Shown: one piece after another, positions 7,762 to 17,211 of the stretch
How positions within the stretch are numbered: the stretch's first letter is position 1
Layout of the letters: every line of letters starts with the position of its first letter
Source of the DNA: Xanthobacteraceae bacterium
GTDB taxonomy: Bacteria; Pseudomonadota; Alphaproteobacteria; Rhizobiales; Xanthobacteraceae
Reading direction: 5' to 3'
NCBI GenBank assembly: GCA_028282095.1
Contig: JANQIP010000031.1
Location: forward strand, 1-47,599
DNA length: 47,599 nucleotides
The notes under the pieces: generated by a model
Databases searched by the model: none
What the model was told of the DNA's origin: nothing
The model's input: only the letters and a program-made list of their open reading frames with translations
Program-made: the position numbers and the translations under genes

Positions 7762-8810
7762 TGACGGGCCGCGACGCCCGCAAGGGTGTCGCTGGCGGAC
7801 CGGTTCGTCATATTCCCGTGCTCGCCGCCACGGCAGTCGAGTTCCTCTCAGTTCACAATGACGGACTGTATGTCGACGCGACGTTCGGCGCCGGGGGCTA
7901 TACCCGCGCGATCCTCGCCGCCGCCGACCAGGTGAAGGTCCTCGGCCTCGACCGCGACCGCCATGCGATTGCTCGCGGCTACAGCCTGGTCGAAACCGCC
8001 GGCGGGCGGCTCTCGCTCGTGCAAAGCCGCTTCTCCGTTCTCGATTCCGTTCTCGATTCCGTTCTCCATGAAGTGGCAGGCGGTGTCGGACGGGCCGACG
8101 GCGTCGTGTTCGACCTCGGGGTTTCGTCCGACCAGCTCGAGAGCGCCGAGCGCGGCTTTTCCTTTCGTCTCGACGGCCCGCTCGATATGCGGATGGAAAG
8201 CGAAGGGCCGAGCGCTGCCGACATCGTGGCCGTCGCCGGCGAACACGACCTTGCCCGGATCATCGCAACGCTTGGCGAGGAGCGTCGTGCCCGCGCCGTT
8301 GCCCGCGCGATCGTGCGCGCCCGCGCGGCAGCGCCGATCCGGACCACCGGGGCGCTCGCCGAGATCGTCGCCAAAGTCGTTCGCACAGGTCCCGGCGAGA
8401 TCCACCCCGCCACCCGCACGTTTCAGGCGTTGCGGCTGTTCGTCAATGACGAACTGGGCGAGCTCGCGCGCGGGCTCTGCGCGGCGGAGCGCGTGCTCAA
8501 GCCGGGCGGCCGCCTCGTCGTCGTCTCCTTTCACTCGCTGGAAGACCGCCTGGTCAAGACGTTTCTCGCGGCCCGCAGCGGCCCGCCCGGGGTATCGCGC
8601 CACCAGCCGGAGGCGCCTTACCGGCCGGCATATTTCCGCGTGCTGACCAAGCGGCCGGTAACGCCCGGTGCCGACGAGGTCGCCGCCAATCCGCGCGCAC
8701 GCTCGGCGAAGCTGCGCGCGGCCGAGCGCACCACGGCGCCGGTGGATGACGGCGATCCGCCGGCCATTCCCGCGCTCCCGGCCCTCGACGACGTGCTGCG
8801 AGGAGGCTGA
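7758..8810 (+). CDS. rsmH: 16S rRNA (cytosine1402-N4)-methyltransferase RsmH
   Basis: The protein has 350 residues from the ATG at 7758, overlapping mraZ by 4 nt (an ATG at 7761 is equally possible; the frame is open farther upstream but that part overlaps mraZ). RsmH methylates C1402 of 16S rRNA using SAM. Visible motifs are HIPVL (18-22), the SAM loop [13 protein letters not shown] (41-53), [13 protein letters not shown] with the DRGFSF-like [16 protein letters not shown] block, and [12 protein letters not shown] near 255-270. A small exact tandem repeat (8036-8066; Ser-Val-Leu-Asp x2-3) lies in a variable helix. It is the second gene of the dcw operon, followed by ftsL after 1 nt. Confidence 0.96.
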   Translation: MMTGRDARKGVAGGPVRHIPVLAATAVEFLSVHNDGLYVDATFGAGGYTRAILAAADQVKVLGLDRDRHAIARGYSLVETAGGRLSLVQSRFSVLDSVLDSVLHEVAGGVGRADGVVFDLGVSSDQLESAERGFSFRLDGPLDMRMESEGPSAADIVAVAGEHDLARIIATLGEERRARAVARAIVRARAAAPIRTTGALAEIVAKVVRTGPGEIHPATRTFQALRLFVNDELGELARGLCAAERVLKPGGRLVVVSFHSLEDRLVKTFLAARSGPPGVSRHQPEAPYRPAYFRVLTKRPVTPGADEVAANPRARSAKLRAAERTTAPVDDGDPPAIPALPALDDVLRGG

Positions 8811-8811
8811 C

Positions 8812-9192
8812 ATGCGCTTGATCAACTTGTTCGCCGCCGCTGCTTTGGTGCTGGCCGCTGCCCATGTCTACAACATCAAGTTCGCGGCGACCGTCGAGGC
8901 TGAAAAGGTCGCCAAGCTGCGCACGGAGATCGCGCGCGAGCGTGACGCCATCGCAGCGCTGCGCGCCGAGGCGGCACAGCTTGAGAATCCCGCGCGCATC
9001 CAAGCGCTCGCCGAACGCCATCTTCCGTTGAAGCCGCTTGACCCCGCGCAGATCATCACCGTCGAGGAGATTCCGTTTCCACCCCACGACGGGGCGACAC
9101 CCGCCTCGGACGATCCCGCCGGCATCCGCATCCGTATCGGTCCCGGCAACATTGCGACCGGCAGCATCGTGCCGTTGCCGCGGCCGAGGTGA
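8812..9192 (+). CDS. ftsL: cell division protein FtsL
   Basis: This encodes 126 residues from the ATG at 8812, one base after the rsmH stop, with AGGAGG about 6-10 nt upstream. It is a small bitopic protein: a short cytoplasmic start (MRLIN), one membrane helix (about 6-22) and a periplasmic coiled coil rich in Ala/Glu/Arg (AEKVAKLRTEIARERDAIAAL). It ends with IPFPPHDG and a Pro-rich tail. FtsL forms the FtsQLB complex that activates FtsWI at the division site. Identification rests on topology and on its position between rsmH and ftsI, because sequence conservation is low in this family. Confidence 0.9.
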   Translation: MRLINLFAAAALVLAAAHVYNIKFAATVEAEKVAKLRTEIARERDAIAALRAEAAQLENPARIQALAERHLPLKPLDPAQIITVEEIPFPPHDGATPASDDPAGIRIRIGPGNIATGSIVPLPRPR

Positions 9193-9195
9193 GCA

Positions 9196-10965
9196 ATGCA
9201 CGTGGCCGCCCCCGCCTCCCCTGAAATGGGCATGCCGACGACGACCCCGCACCTGCCCTGGCGCCGACGTATCGCGCAGGTGCTGCTTTACGGCCAAGAT
9301 GTCGACCGCGCCCGCAAGACCAAAGCGCGCATCGGCCTTGCCGTCGTGGTCTTCGCCATCGTCTACGCCGTGATCGCGGTGCGATTGGTCGGCCTCGCCG
9401 CCTCGCCCGAGAGCCATATAGCGCACCACGCCCACACCTCTGATGCGGTCGCCACCGCGCGACCCGATATCCTCGACCGCAACGGCGAGATACTCGCCAC
9501 CGACGTCAAGGTCCCTTCCCTGTTCGCCGAGCCGCGGCGGATCATCGATGTCGACGAGGCGGTCGAACTGCTCACCGCGGTGATGCCCGATCTCGACACG
9601 GTGGAGCTGCGCCAGCGGCTCGGCTCCAAGCGCGGTTTTGCCTGGCTCAAGCGCCAGATCACCGCCGAGCAGCGCGAGCAGGTGCACCGGCTGGGCATTC
9701 CCGGCATCGGTTTTCTGCGCGAGAACATGCGCGTCTATCCGAGTGGCCGCGAGATTTCTCACCTCATAGGTCACGTCAATGTCGACAATCAAGGCATTGC
9801 CGGAATTGAAAAATGGCTCGACAATCGGGGGCTCGCCGACCTCCATCGCGCCGGATTCGCCGCCGACCGGGAGCAAAAGCCCGTCGAGCTTGCGGTCGAC
9901 TTGCGGGTGCAGCATGCGCTGCGCGACGAGCTTGCCGCCGCTGCTAAGACATTTTCGGCCAAAGCCGCGGCCGGCGTCGTGCTCGACGTGCGTACAGGCG
10001 AGATCATCGCCATGGTCTCGCAGCCGGACTACGACCCGAACAATCCGAGAGAAGCGCTTGATCCCAAACGCATCAACCGGCTGACCACCGGCGTGTTCGA
10101 GATGGGCTCGACCTTCAAGGCGATCACCATTGCGATGGCGCTCGACGCCGGCAAGGCAACGCTCAAATCGACCTTCGATGCGCGCGCCCCGCTGCGCTAT
10201 GGCAGGTTCAGCATCGGCGACTATCACGCCCAGCGGCGCATTCTGACCGTCCCGGAGGTCTTCACCTATTCGTCGAATATCGGCGCGGCCAAGATGGCGC
10301 TTGCGGTCGGCGTAAAAGAACACAGGGCCTTCTTGCGCAAGATTGGTCAGCTCGACCGGCTGCGTACCGAATTGCCGGAGAGCGCCGCGCCGTTGGTGCC
10401 CGCGCGCTGGAGCGAGATCAACACCGTCACCATCTCGTTCGGACACGGACTGTCGGTTGCGCCGCTGCAGGCATTGATGGGTTTCGGTGCGCTGATGAAC
10501 GGCGGATCGCTCATCCCGCCGACATTCCTGCGTCGCAGCGAGGACGAAGCGCGCGCCATCGCCAAGCGCGTGCTTAAGCCGCAAACCAGCCTTGCCATGC
10601 GCTACCTCATGCGGCTGAACACCGAGGAGGGCAGCGGCTCGAAGGCTGACGTGAAAGGATACTATGTCGGCGGCAAGACGGGCACCGCCGAGAAGGTCGT
10701 CGACGGGCGTTACAGCAAGAGCAAACTCCTCACGGATTTCATCGCCGTGCTGCCAGCGGACGCGCCGCGCTACCTCGTGCTGGTGATGCTCGACGAGCCG
10801 CAGCCGACCGAGCAGACCCACGGCTTTGCGACGGCGGGCTGGAACGCGGCGCCCACGACGGCCAAGATTATCGCCCGCATTGCACCGATGCTGGGATTGG
10901 CGCCGCGGTTCGATCTTCCGCAGGCCGAACGCCTGATCCTCACCAGCGCCAGAAAACGTCGCTGA
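9196..10965 (+). CDS. ftsI: peptidoglycan D,D-transpeptidase FtsI (PBP3)
   Basis: This is the 589-residue septal transpeptidase. A cytoplasmic N-terminus is followed by a single membrane anchor (about 46-68) and a class B PBP dimerisation domain (about 85-215). The transpeptidase domain has the three active-site motifs: STFK at 305-308 (nucleophile Ser305), SSN at 359-361 and KTGT at 494-497. The start lies 3 nt after ftsL. It cross-links new septal peptidoglycan with FtsW as glycosyltransferase partner; no ftsW is found in this window. A 261-nt gap with two palindromic repeats follows before murE. Confidence 0.96.
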   Translation: MHVAAPASPEMGMPTTTPHLPWRRRIAQVLLYGQDVDRARKTKARIGLAVVVFAIVYAVIAVRLVGLAASPESHIAHHAHTSDAVATARPDILDRNGEILATDVKVPSLFAEPRRIIDVDEAVELLTAVMPDLDTVELRQRLGSKRGFAWLKRQITAEQREQVHRLGIPGIGFLRENMRVYPSGREISHLIGHVNVDNQGIAGIEKWLDNRGLADLHRAGFAADREQKPVELAVDLRVQHALRDELAAAAKTFSAKAAAGVVLDVRTGEIIAMVSQPDYDPNNPREALDPKRINRLTTGVFEMGSTFKAITIAMALDAGKATLKSTFDARAPLRYGRFSIGDYHAQRRILTVPEVFTYSSNIGAAKMALAVGVKEHRAFLRKIGQLDRLRTELPESAAPLVPARWSEINTVTISFGHGLSVAPLQALMGFGALMNGGSLIPPTFLRRSEDEARAIAKRVLKPQTSLAMRYLMRLNTEEGSGSKADVKGYYVGGKTGTAEKVVDGRYSKSKLLTDFIAVLPADAPRYLVLVMLDEPQPTEQTHGFATAGWNAAPTTAKIIARIAPMLGLAPRFDLPQAERLILTSARKRR

Positions 10966-11044
10966 TACAGTGTCGGAACTTGAACGGAGCGTCGCAGTCG
11001 CCTGTGCCAAGGCCGCAATTTGACCTGCGAATCGCTTCACACTA

Positions 11045-11096
11045 GTGATGCGGCACCAACGCTTGAGCTCGTCTCATTGTGTTGGTGCCGCATCAC
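11045..11096. repeat. family C palindromic repeat
   Basis: A 52-bp palindrome with 16-nt perfect arms (GTGATGCGGCACCAAC / GTTGGTGCCGCATCAC) and an interior GCTTGAGCTCGTCTC. It recurs in opposite orientation inside the composite repeats at 45632-45774 and 46339-46478. It lies in the ftsI-murE gap, where it could also act as a terminator or attenuator. Confidence 0.8.
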
Positions 11097-11111
11097 AAAG
11101 CATCGGATCAG

Positions 11112-11162
11112 CTAGCGTTCCTTACCTGACGGTCCGAATCGGACCGTTAGAGTCGGAACACT
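11112..11162. repeat. family D nested palindrome upstream of murE
   Basis: This is a nested inverted repeat: an inner stem ACGGTCCG...CGGACCGT and outer parts GTTCC.../CGGAACACT. A second copy with the same layout lies at 39223-39275 in front of surA. It ends about 65 nt before the murE start. Confidence 0.65.
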
Positions 11163-11226
11163 GCCCCGGTAAATGCTAAAACCGGTGCTGCCGGGGCGCG
11201 GCCTCGGTGCCATTACGAGGTCCTGC

Positions 11227-12681
11227 ATGCAGTTGCGTGACCTTCTCGACGTCGATGCACGATGCGACGAGCATCAAGCGTCGCGGTCGATTGCAGGAAT
11301 TTGCGCCGACAGCCGCGCCGTCAAGCCCGGCTTCCTGTTTGCGGCGGTGCCGGGCGTCAAGGCGGACGGCCTCGATTATGTTGACGCGGCGCTCGCCGCC
11401 GGTGCGACCGCGATCATGGCCGAGCGCGCGCCACCCGCGCCGCTTCCCGACTATGTCGCGCTGGTCCTGGTGCCCGGCATTCGGCACGCCCTTGCGATCG
11501 CCGCTGCCCGGTTCTTCGCTCGCCAGCCGGCCGTGATCGCGGCGGTGACCGGAACCAGCGGAAAAACCTCGGTCACCTCCTTCACCCGCCAGATCTGGAC
11601 GGCGCTCGGCCTTCGCGCCGCGGGCATCGGAACGGTGGGCCTCGTGACGCCGACGCAAGAGCGCTACGGCGCGCTCACAACGCCCGACCCGGTCGCGCTG
11701 CACGCCACCCTTGCCGAGATCACCGATGCCGGCGTCACTCATCTCGCGCTCGAAGCTTCCTCGCACGGCCTCGATCAGCATCGGCTCGACGGCGTGCGCG
11801 TTTCGGTTGCGAGTTTCACCAACATCACCCGCGACCATCTCGACTACCACCAGACTTTCGAGGCCTATCTCAAGGCGAAGCTCATATTGTTCGAGCGGCT
11901 GTTGCCGGCGGAGGGTATCGCCGTGATCGATGTCGATCACGAGCACGCCGAGACGGTGCTGGCCGCCGCCAAGGCGCGCACCGAGCGCGTGCTGACGGTC
12001 GGCCGCCGCGGCCGCGACATCCGCATCGTCGAAGCCGCGGTCGACGGCTTCTCGCAGACGCTGCAGATCGCACATGCGGGCACCACCTATCGGGTCAGGC
12101 TGCCGCTGGTCGGCGATTTCCAGGTGGAGAATGCGATGGTCGCCGCCGGCCAGGCGATCGCGACCGGCTGCGAGCCGGCGGCGGTCTTCAACGAGCTTGA
12201 AGGCCTCATCGGCGCCAAAGGCCGGCTCGAACTCACCGGCCACCGCAATGGCGCACCGATCTTCGTCGATTATGCCCATAAGCCGGACGCGCTGGCCAAA
12301 GCGATCGAAGCGCTGCGGCCCTATGCGCAAGGCCGCCTGACCGTGGTGTTCGGCTGCGGCGGCGACCGCGACCAGGGGAAGCGCTCGCTGATGGGCGCGA
12401 TCGCAGCGGACAAAGCCGACCGCGTCATCGTCACCGACGATAATCCGCGCAGCGAGGACCCGGCGGCGATCCGGGCCGCCATTCTCGCGGCGGCGCCCGG
12501 CGCGATCGAGATCGCCGACCGGGGCGAGGCGATCCACACCGCAATCGACGAGCTGCGCGACGGCGACGTGCTCCTGGTCGCCGGCAAAGGCCACGAGACC
12601 GGCCAGACCATCGCCGGCCGCACCCTGCCCTTCAGCGATCACGACGCCATTGCGATGGCACTGCGAGAGGAGAGCGCATGA
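11227..12681 (+). CDS. murE: UDP-N-acetylmuramoyl-L-alanyl-D-glutamate--2,6-diaminopimelate ligase
   Basis: This encodes 484 residues from ATG 11227, chosen for GAGG 6-9 nt upstream and because the family begins MQLRDLL; the frame is open 54 nt farther upstream. MurE adds meso-diaminopimelate to UDP-MurNAc-Ala-Glu with ATP. Visible features are the N-terminal Mur ligase domain with CADSRAVKPG (26-35), the P-loop GTSGKTS (109-115), TNITRDHLDYH with the carbamylated-lysine segment AYLKAKLILF (213-222), and DNPR (405-408), the signature for meso-DAP rather than lysine. The last 4 nt overlap murF (ATGA). Confidence 0.96.
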   Translation: MQLRDLLDVDARCDEHQASRSIAGICADSRAVKPGFLFAAVPGVKADGLDYVDAALAAGATAIMAERAPPAPLPDYVALVLVPGIRHALAIAAARFFARQPAVIAAVTGTSGKTSVTSFTRQIWTALGLRAAGIGTVGLVTPTQERYGALTTPDPVALHATLAEITDAGVTHLALEASSHGLDQHRLDGVRVSVASFTNITRDHLDYHQTFEAYLKAKLILFERLLPAEGIAVIDVDHEHAETVLAAAKARTERVLTVGRRGRDIRIVEAAVDGFSQTLQIAHAGTTYRVRLPLVGDFQVENAMVAAGQAIATGCEPAAVFNELEGLIGAKGRLELTGHRNGAPIFVDYAHKPDALAKAIEALRPYAQGRLTVVFGCGGDRDQGKRSLMGAIAADKADRVIVTDDNPRSEDPAAIRAAILAAAPGAIEIADRGEAIHTAIDELRDGDVLLVAGKGHETGQTIAGRTLPFSDHDAIAMALREESA

Positions 12682-14132
12682 CGGCGTCCCCGCTCTGGAC
12701 CGTGGACGACATGGCTGCAGCCATGCGGGCGGAACGCTCCGGCGCCCTGCCTGCAGGCGTTGACGGCCTCTCGATCGACAGCCGCACATTGGCGCCGGGC
12801 GATGCGTTCTTCGCCATATCCGGCGAGAAAAATGACGGGCACGATTTTGTCGCCGCCGCGCTCGGCAAGGGTGCGGGCCTTGCGGTCGTCGCCGACGCCA
12901 AGCGGCCATTGCTGCCGGCCGATGCGCCGCTGCTCATCGTTCCCGACGTGCTCGAAGCACTGGGCGAGCTTGCCCGCGCCGCCCGCGCGCGCTCGCCGGC
13001 ACAGATCGTCGCCGTCACGGGTTCGGTCGGCAAGACCTCCACCAAGGAGGCCTTGCTGCTAGCGCTCGGCGCCGATGGCGAGACCCACGCGTCCACGGCC
13101 TCTTTCAACAACTATCTCGGCGTGCCGCTGTCGCTTGCGCGCCTGCCGGTAACGGCACGTTACGGCGTGTTCGAAATCGGCATGAACCATGCGGGCGAGA
13201 TCACGCCATTGACCAAGCTCGTGCGCCCTCATGTTGCGATCATAACGGCGATCGCGCCGGTGCATCTTGAGTTCTTCGACAGCGTCGAGGGGATCGCCGA
13301 CGCCAAGGCCGAGATCTTTCTCGGCGTGGAGCCGGGCGGGGCCGCGATTCTGAACCGGGACGATGCCTATTTCGGCCGGCTCAAACGGCGGGCGACGCAA
13401 GCCGGCATCGATCGTATCGTCTCGTTCGGCGAGCATGCGCGCGCGCAGGCACGCCTGATCAAGGCTGTACTGCATCCGGACGCTTCGACCGTGGAAGCGG
13501 CTATACTCGGCGCGACGGTGGATTATAGGATCGGCGCACCCGGCCAGCATCTCGTGTTCAATTCGCTCGCCGTTCTTGCCGCCGCAAGCCTCGTCGGCGC
13601 CGATCTCGCGCTCGCCGCCCTTGCCCTCGCCCATCAGAACCCCGCCCCCGGCCGCGGGACGCGGACAATGATCGAGGTCAAGGGAGGCCCCGCGCTGCTG
13701 ATCGATGAGAGCTATAACGCCAATCCGAACTCGATGCGGGCGGCCTTCGCGCTGCTCGGCCAGAGCCCGCTCGGGACACGCGGACGGCGCATCGCCGTGC
13801 TCGGCGACATGCTCGAGCTCGGTCCGACCGGCGCCGACCTGCATCGCGAGCTCGCCGTGCCGATCGGCGAGCATGACATCGATCTCGTCTTCTGCGCCGG
13901 CCCGCTGATGGCGGCGCTGTGGGAGGCGCTTCCGGCCAATCGCCGGGGTGCCTATGCCGCGACCGCCGAGGAGCTCGAAGCCGAGGTCACCGGCGCGATC
14001 TGTGCGGGCGACGTCGTCATGGTGAAGGGATCGCTCGGCTCGCGCACGGGCACGATCGTCAAGTCGCTGTTGCAGCGCTATGCCTCGCGGCCGGCTTCCG
14101 ACGGCGTTCCGGCGCGCGCCGCCCTGCCCTGA
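12678..14132 (+). CDS. murF: UDP-N-acetylmuramoyl-tripeptide--D-alanyl-D-alanine ligase
   Basis: The 484-residue MurF adds D-Ala-D-Ala to the UDP-MurNAc tripeptide in the cytoplasm, completing the pentapeptide. Motifs are IDSRTLAPGDAF near 33-45, the P-loop TGSVGKTSTKE (114-124), FEIGMNHAGEI, a VHLEFF/DAKAEIF segment, and LLIDESYNANPNSM in the C-terminal domain. The start overlaps the murE stop by 4 nt with GAGAGGAGAG just upstream. A 420-nt gap filled by three tandem family A repeats separates it from mraY, so these are placed inside the operon. Confidence 0.96.
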   Translation: MTASPLWTVDDMAAAMRAERSGALPAGVDGLSIDSRTLAPGDAFFAISGEKNDGHDFVAAALGKGAGLAVVADAKRPLLPADAPLLIVPDVLEALGELARAARARSPAQIVAVTGSVGKTSTKEALLLALGADGETHASTASFNNYLGVPLSLARLPVTARYGVFEIGMNHAGEITPLTKLVRPHVAIITAIAPVHLEFFDSVEGIADAKAEIFLGVEPGGAAILNRDDAYFGRLKRRATQAGIDRIVSFGEHARAQARLIKAVLHPDASTVEAAILGATVDYRIGAPGQHLVFNSLAVLAAASLVGADLALAALALAHQNPAPGRGTRTMIEVKGGPALLIDESYNANPNSMRAAFALLGQSPLGTRGRRIAVLGDMLELGPTGADLHRELAVPIGEHDIDLVFCAGPLMAALWEALPANRRGAYAATAEELEAEVTGAICAGDVVMVKGSLGSRTGTIVKSLLQRYASRPASDGVPARAALP

Positions 14133-14172
14133 CGGGGCTCTTCGCTTGCCCTTTTTTTGGTCGTAGTTTCTA

Positions 14173-14475
14173 GCGCATGATCCCGAAAAGTTGGCAGACT
14201 TTTCGGACAAGATCATGCGACAAAACAAAGAGAGAGAGCGCGGTTGATTCAAGGCGAAGCGATCGCGCTCTCAAGCATGATCCCCAAAAGTTGGCAGATT
14301 TTTCGGACAAGATCATGCGACAAGTAAAGGGAACGACAGTGCGATTGATTCAAGGCGAAGCGATCGCGCTCTCAAGCATGATCCCCAAAAGTTGGCAGAC
14401 TCTTCGGACAAGATCATGCGACAAACAAAGAGAAAGACGGCGCGGTTGATTCAACCTGAATGAACCGCGCTCCAA
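14173..14475 (+). repeat. three tandem copies of the family A two-hairpin repeat
   Basis: Copies begin at about 14175, 14275 and 14376, a period of 100-101 bp. Each contains hairpin 1 (GCATGATC arms around AAAAGTTGGCAGACTTTT), a linker of the type CGACAAAACAAAGAGA, then hairpin 2 (GCGCGNTTGATTCAAGGCGA with ATCGCGCTCTCA). The third copy ends in a variant second hairpin, GCGCGGTT...AACCGCGC. The array fills most of the 14133-14552 gap; no gene is visible there. Confidence 0.9.
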
Positions 14476-14552
14476 GGCGTACCAGTTTCCACTTCGCCTG
14501 AAACGAAATAGAGCGTTAAGCCGCGTAGCAACGCGGAGGACCCGATTGACCG

Positions 14553-15638
14553 ATGCTGTATTGGCTCGCTGAACTCTCCGATTTGGTGTCGGTACTGAAC
14601 GTTTTCCGCTACATCACCTTCCGCGCCGCCGGCGCGATCGTGACCGCGGGGCTGTTCGTGTTCCTGTTCGGCCCGACCATTATCGAGATGTTGCGGTTGA
14701 AACAGGGCAAGGGCCAACCGATCCGGACCGACGGCCCGCAGTCCCATCTCGTCACCAAGAAAGGCACGCCCACGATGGGCGGGCTGATGATCCTGAGCGG
14801 CTTTGTCGTATCGACGGTGTTGTGGGCCAATCCGGCCAACCCTTATGTCTGGGTCGTTCTTGGCGTCACGCTCGGTTTCGGGTTGATCGGCTTCTACGAC
14901 GACTATCTTAAGGTGATGAAGCAGACCCATGCCGGCTTTTCCGGCAAGACGCGTCTTGCGCTCGAATGCCTGATTGCGGTCGTCGCCTGCATCGCGCTCG
15001 TCAATCTCGGTCGCGAGCCGTTCGCGACGGCGCTCACTTTACCCTTCATCAAAGGTGTGGTGATCGATCTCGGCTGGTTCTTCGTCGTGTTCGGTGCATT
15101 CGTGATTGTCGGAGCCGGCAATTCGGTGAACCTGACGGACGGGCTCGACGGGCTGGCGATCGTGCCGGTGATGATCGCGGCGGCGAGCTTTGCCGCGATC
15201 TCCTGGGTGGTCGGCAATATCGTGTTTTCCGAGTATCTGCAGCTCAATTACGTCGCCGGGGCGGGCGAACTCACTGTGCTCTGCGCGGCGATCGTCGGGG
15301 CCGGGCTCGGCTTTCTCTGGTTCAACGCCCCTCCCGCCTCGGTCTTCATGGGCGACACCGGCTCGCTCGCCCTCGGCGGCATGCTCGGCGCGATCGCGGT
15401 CGTCACCAAGCACGAGATCGTCCTCGGCATTATCGGCGGGCTGTTCGTGCTCGAGGCGGTGTCGGTGATCGTGCAGGTCGCCTCGTTCAAGCTCACCGGC
15501 AAGCGGGTCTTCCGCATGGCGCCGCTGCACCATCATTTCGAGCAGCTCGGCTGGACCGAGCCGCAGATCGTGATCCGCTTCTGGATCATCTCCGTCGTCC
15601 TTGCACTTGCCGGCCTGTCGACGCTGAAGCTGCGATGA
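14553..15638 (+). CDS. mraY: phospho-N-acetylmuramoyl-pentapeptide-transferase MraY
   Basis: This 361-residue integral membrane enzyme transfers phospho-MurNAc-pentapeptide from UDP to undecaprenyl phosphate, forming lipid I. About ten hydrophobic segments are visible. Motifs are GTPTMGG (71-77), the Asp pair in GFYDDYLK (113-120), NLTDGLDG (193-200) and the C-terminal MAPLHHHFE with the three histidines. The start ATG follows GGAGG about 12 nt upstream. It sits after murF, but separated by the triple repeat array. Confidence 0.96.
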   Translation: MLYWLAELSDLVSVLNVFRYITFRAAGAIVTAGLFVFLFGPTIIEMLRLKQGKGQPIRTDGPQSHLVTKKGTPTMGGLMILSGFVVSTVLWANPANPYVWVVLGVTLGFGLIGFYDDYLKVMKQTHAGFSGKTRLALECLIAVVACIALVNLGREPFATALTLPFIKGVVIDLGWFFVVFGAFVIVGAGNSVNLTDGLDGLAIVPVMIAAASFAAISWVVGNIVFSEYLQLNYVAGAGELTVLCAAIVGAGLGFLWFNAPPASVFMGDTGSLALGGMLGAIAVVTKHEIVLGIIGGLFVLEAVSVIVQVASFKLTGKRVFRMAPLHHHFEQLGWTEPQIVIRFWIISVVLALAGLSTLKLR

Positions 15639-15810
15639 GGCGAGCCATGCGAACATGTCGTTGCGCTGGAGACTGTTCCGTAGAGATTGATCAAGAAACC
15701 GCTCGTTTCCGCGAAAGCGGGAATCCGGCTTGCTCTCCTTGTCCTGGCACGCCGCTTGCGTTTGCGTGGGGAACAGAGGACCATCCGCATGGTGCCGGCG
15801 GAGCACGTCG
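15639..15810. repeat. mraY-murD gap with a family B palindrome
   Basis: This 172-nt gap contains a short family B element (TTTCCGCGAAAGCGGGAA, 15706-15723). No gene was recognised. The frame of murD is open through part of it from a weak start at 15730. Confidence 0.5.
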
Positions 15811-17208
15811 ATGATTCCCATCACGACATTTGCGGGCAAAAAGGTCGCGGTCTTCGGCCTCGGCATATCGGGACTTGCGACCGCGAGCGCACTATTCGCC
15901 GGCGGCGCCGACGTCGTGGGCTGGGACGACAGCGAAGAGCGCATCGATTATGCGACCAGCGCCGGCATTCCCACTGCCGATCTGCACGATATCGACTGGT
16001 CGCGCATTGCGGCCTTGGTGCTGGCGCCGGGCGTGCCGCTGACCCATCCCGCGCCGCACTGGACCGTGGGCCTTGCCCGTGCTGCCGCGGTCGAGGTGAT
16101 CGGCGACATCGAGCTGTTCTGTCGCGAGCGCCGGCATCACGCGCCGAACACGCCCTTCGTTGCCGTCACCGGCACCAACGGCAAATCGACCACGACGGCG
16201 CTCACCGCCCATATTCTCACCGCGGCCGGTCATGACGTCGAGCTTGGCGGCAATATCGGCACAGCGATTCTCTCGCTCGGCCTGCCGCGCGCCGGCTGCG
16301 TGCATGTGATCGAGGTTTCTTCGTTCCAGATCGAGCTTGCGCCGAGCCTCGACCCCTCGGTCGGCATCCTCATCAATGTCAGCGAGGATCACCTCGATCG
16401 CCACGGCACGATGGAAGAATATGCGAGCATCAAGGAGCGCCTGGTCGCCGGCGTGCAGGAGAACGGCACCGCGATCCTCGGCGTCGACGACAATTGGAGC
16501 CAGGCGGCGGCCGACCGCATCGCGCGCGCGGGCCGGCGCGTCACCCGCGTCTCGATCCGCCGCCCCTTGGTCGACGGGGTCTATGTGGAAGCGGACCGCA
16601 TCCTGCGCGCCGAGGGCGGCGCGAGCGAAGAGATTGCGCTGATCAGCGGAATCTCCACGCTGCGCGGTGCGCACAATGCACAGAATGCCGCCTGCGCCGC
16701 CGCCGCGGCGCTTGCGCTCGGCGTCGCGCCGAAGACCATTCAGGCGGCGCTACGCACCTTCCCCGGTCTCGCCCACCGCATCGAGGAGATCGGGCGTGCC
16801 GGCCGCGTTGCCTTTGTGAACGATTCCAAGGCCACCAATGCCGATGCTGCGGCCCGCGCGCTCGCCTGCTTCTCGGACATCTACTGGATCGCCGGCGGAC
16901 GCCCGAAATCCGACGGGATCGCCCCGCTCAGCGGATTCTTCCCGCGGATCCGCAAGGCCTATCTGATCGGCGAGGCGGCGCTACAGTTTGCCGCGACGCT
17001 CGAAGACAGAAGGATTCCCTACGAAATCACCAATACGCTCGACCGCGCCGTCGCGTCCGCGGCTGCCGATGCTGCCGTTTCGCAAGCGAGCGATCCGGTC
17101 GTGCTGCTCTCCCCCGCCTGCGCTTCGTTTGATCAGTTCAAGAATTTCGAGGACCGCGGTGAACTGTTCCGCAAGCTGGTGCGCGGCCTGCCCGGGATTC
17201 AGACCTGA
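15811..17208 (+). CDS. murD: UDP-N-acetylmuramoyl-L-alanine--D-glutamate ligase
   Basis: This encodes 465 residues from ATG 15811 (GGAG about 10 nt upstream); an earlier in-frame start at 15730 would add 27 unlikely residues. MurD adds D-glutamate to UDP-MurNAc-L-Ala in the cytoplasm. It shows a Rossmann-like N-terminal domain ([14 protein letters not shown], 12-25), the ATP P-loop GTNGKST (121-127), [20 protein letters not shown] in the central domain, and [17 protein letters not shown] plus [19 protein letters not shown] in the C-terminal domain. In the usual dcw order ftsW follows; here the next gene, 3 nt away, is a 5-oxoprolinase. Confidence 0.96.
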   Translation: MIPITTFAGKKVAVFGLGISGLATASALFAGGADVVGWDDSEERIDYATSAGIPTADLHDIDWSRIAALVLAPGVPLTHPAPHWTVGLARAAAVEVIGDIELFCRERRHHAPNTPFVAVTGTNGKSTTTALTAHILTAAGHDVELGGNIGTAILSLGLPRAGCVHVIEVSSFQIELAPSLDPSVGILINVSEDHLDRHGTMEEYASIKERLVAGVQENGTAILGVDDNWSQAAADRIARAGRRVTRVSIRRPLVDGVYVEADRILRAEGGASEEIALISGISTLRGAHNAQNAACAAAAALALGVAPKTIQAALRTFPGLAHRIEEIGRAGRVAFVNDSKATNADAAARALACFSDIYWIAGGRPKSDGIAPLSGFFPRIRKAYLIGEAALQFAATLEDRRIPYEITNTLDRAVASAAADAAVSQASDPVVLLSPACASFDQFKNFEDRGELFRKLVRGLPGIQT

Positions 17209-17211
17209 GCC

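Noticed and set aside
8036..8066. Tandem repeat in rsmH as a possible phase-variable site
   Set aside because: The unit is 15 nt, a multiple of three, so copy changes would not shift the frame, and only two to three copies exist.
8554..11040. Minus-strand reading frame of about 830 codons opposite rsmH, ftsL and ftsI
   Set aside because: It spans three well-identified genes and their junctions and has shadow-like composition.
14173..14475. Possible CRISPR array between murF and mraY
   Set aside because: The repeating unit is the whole 100 bp, with no unique spacers between short repeats, and no cas gene is present.
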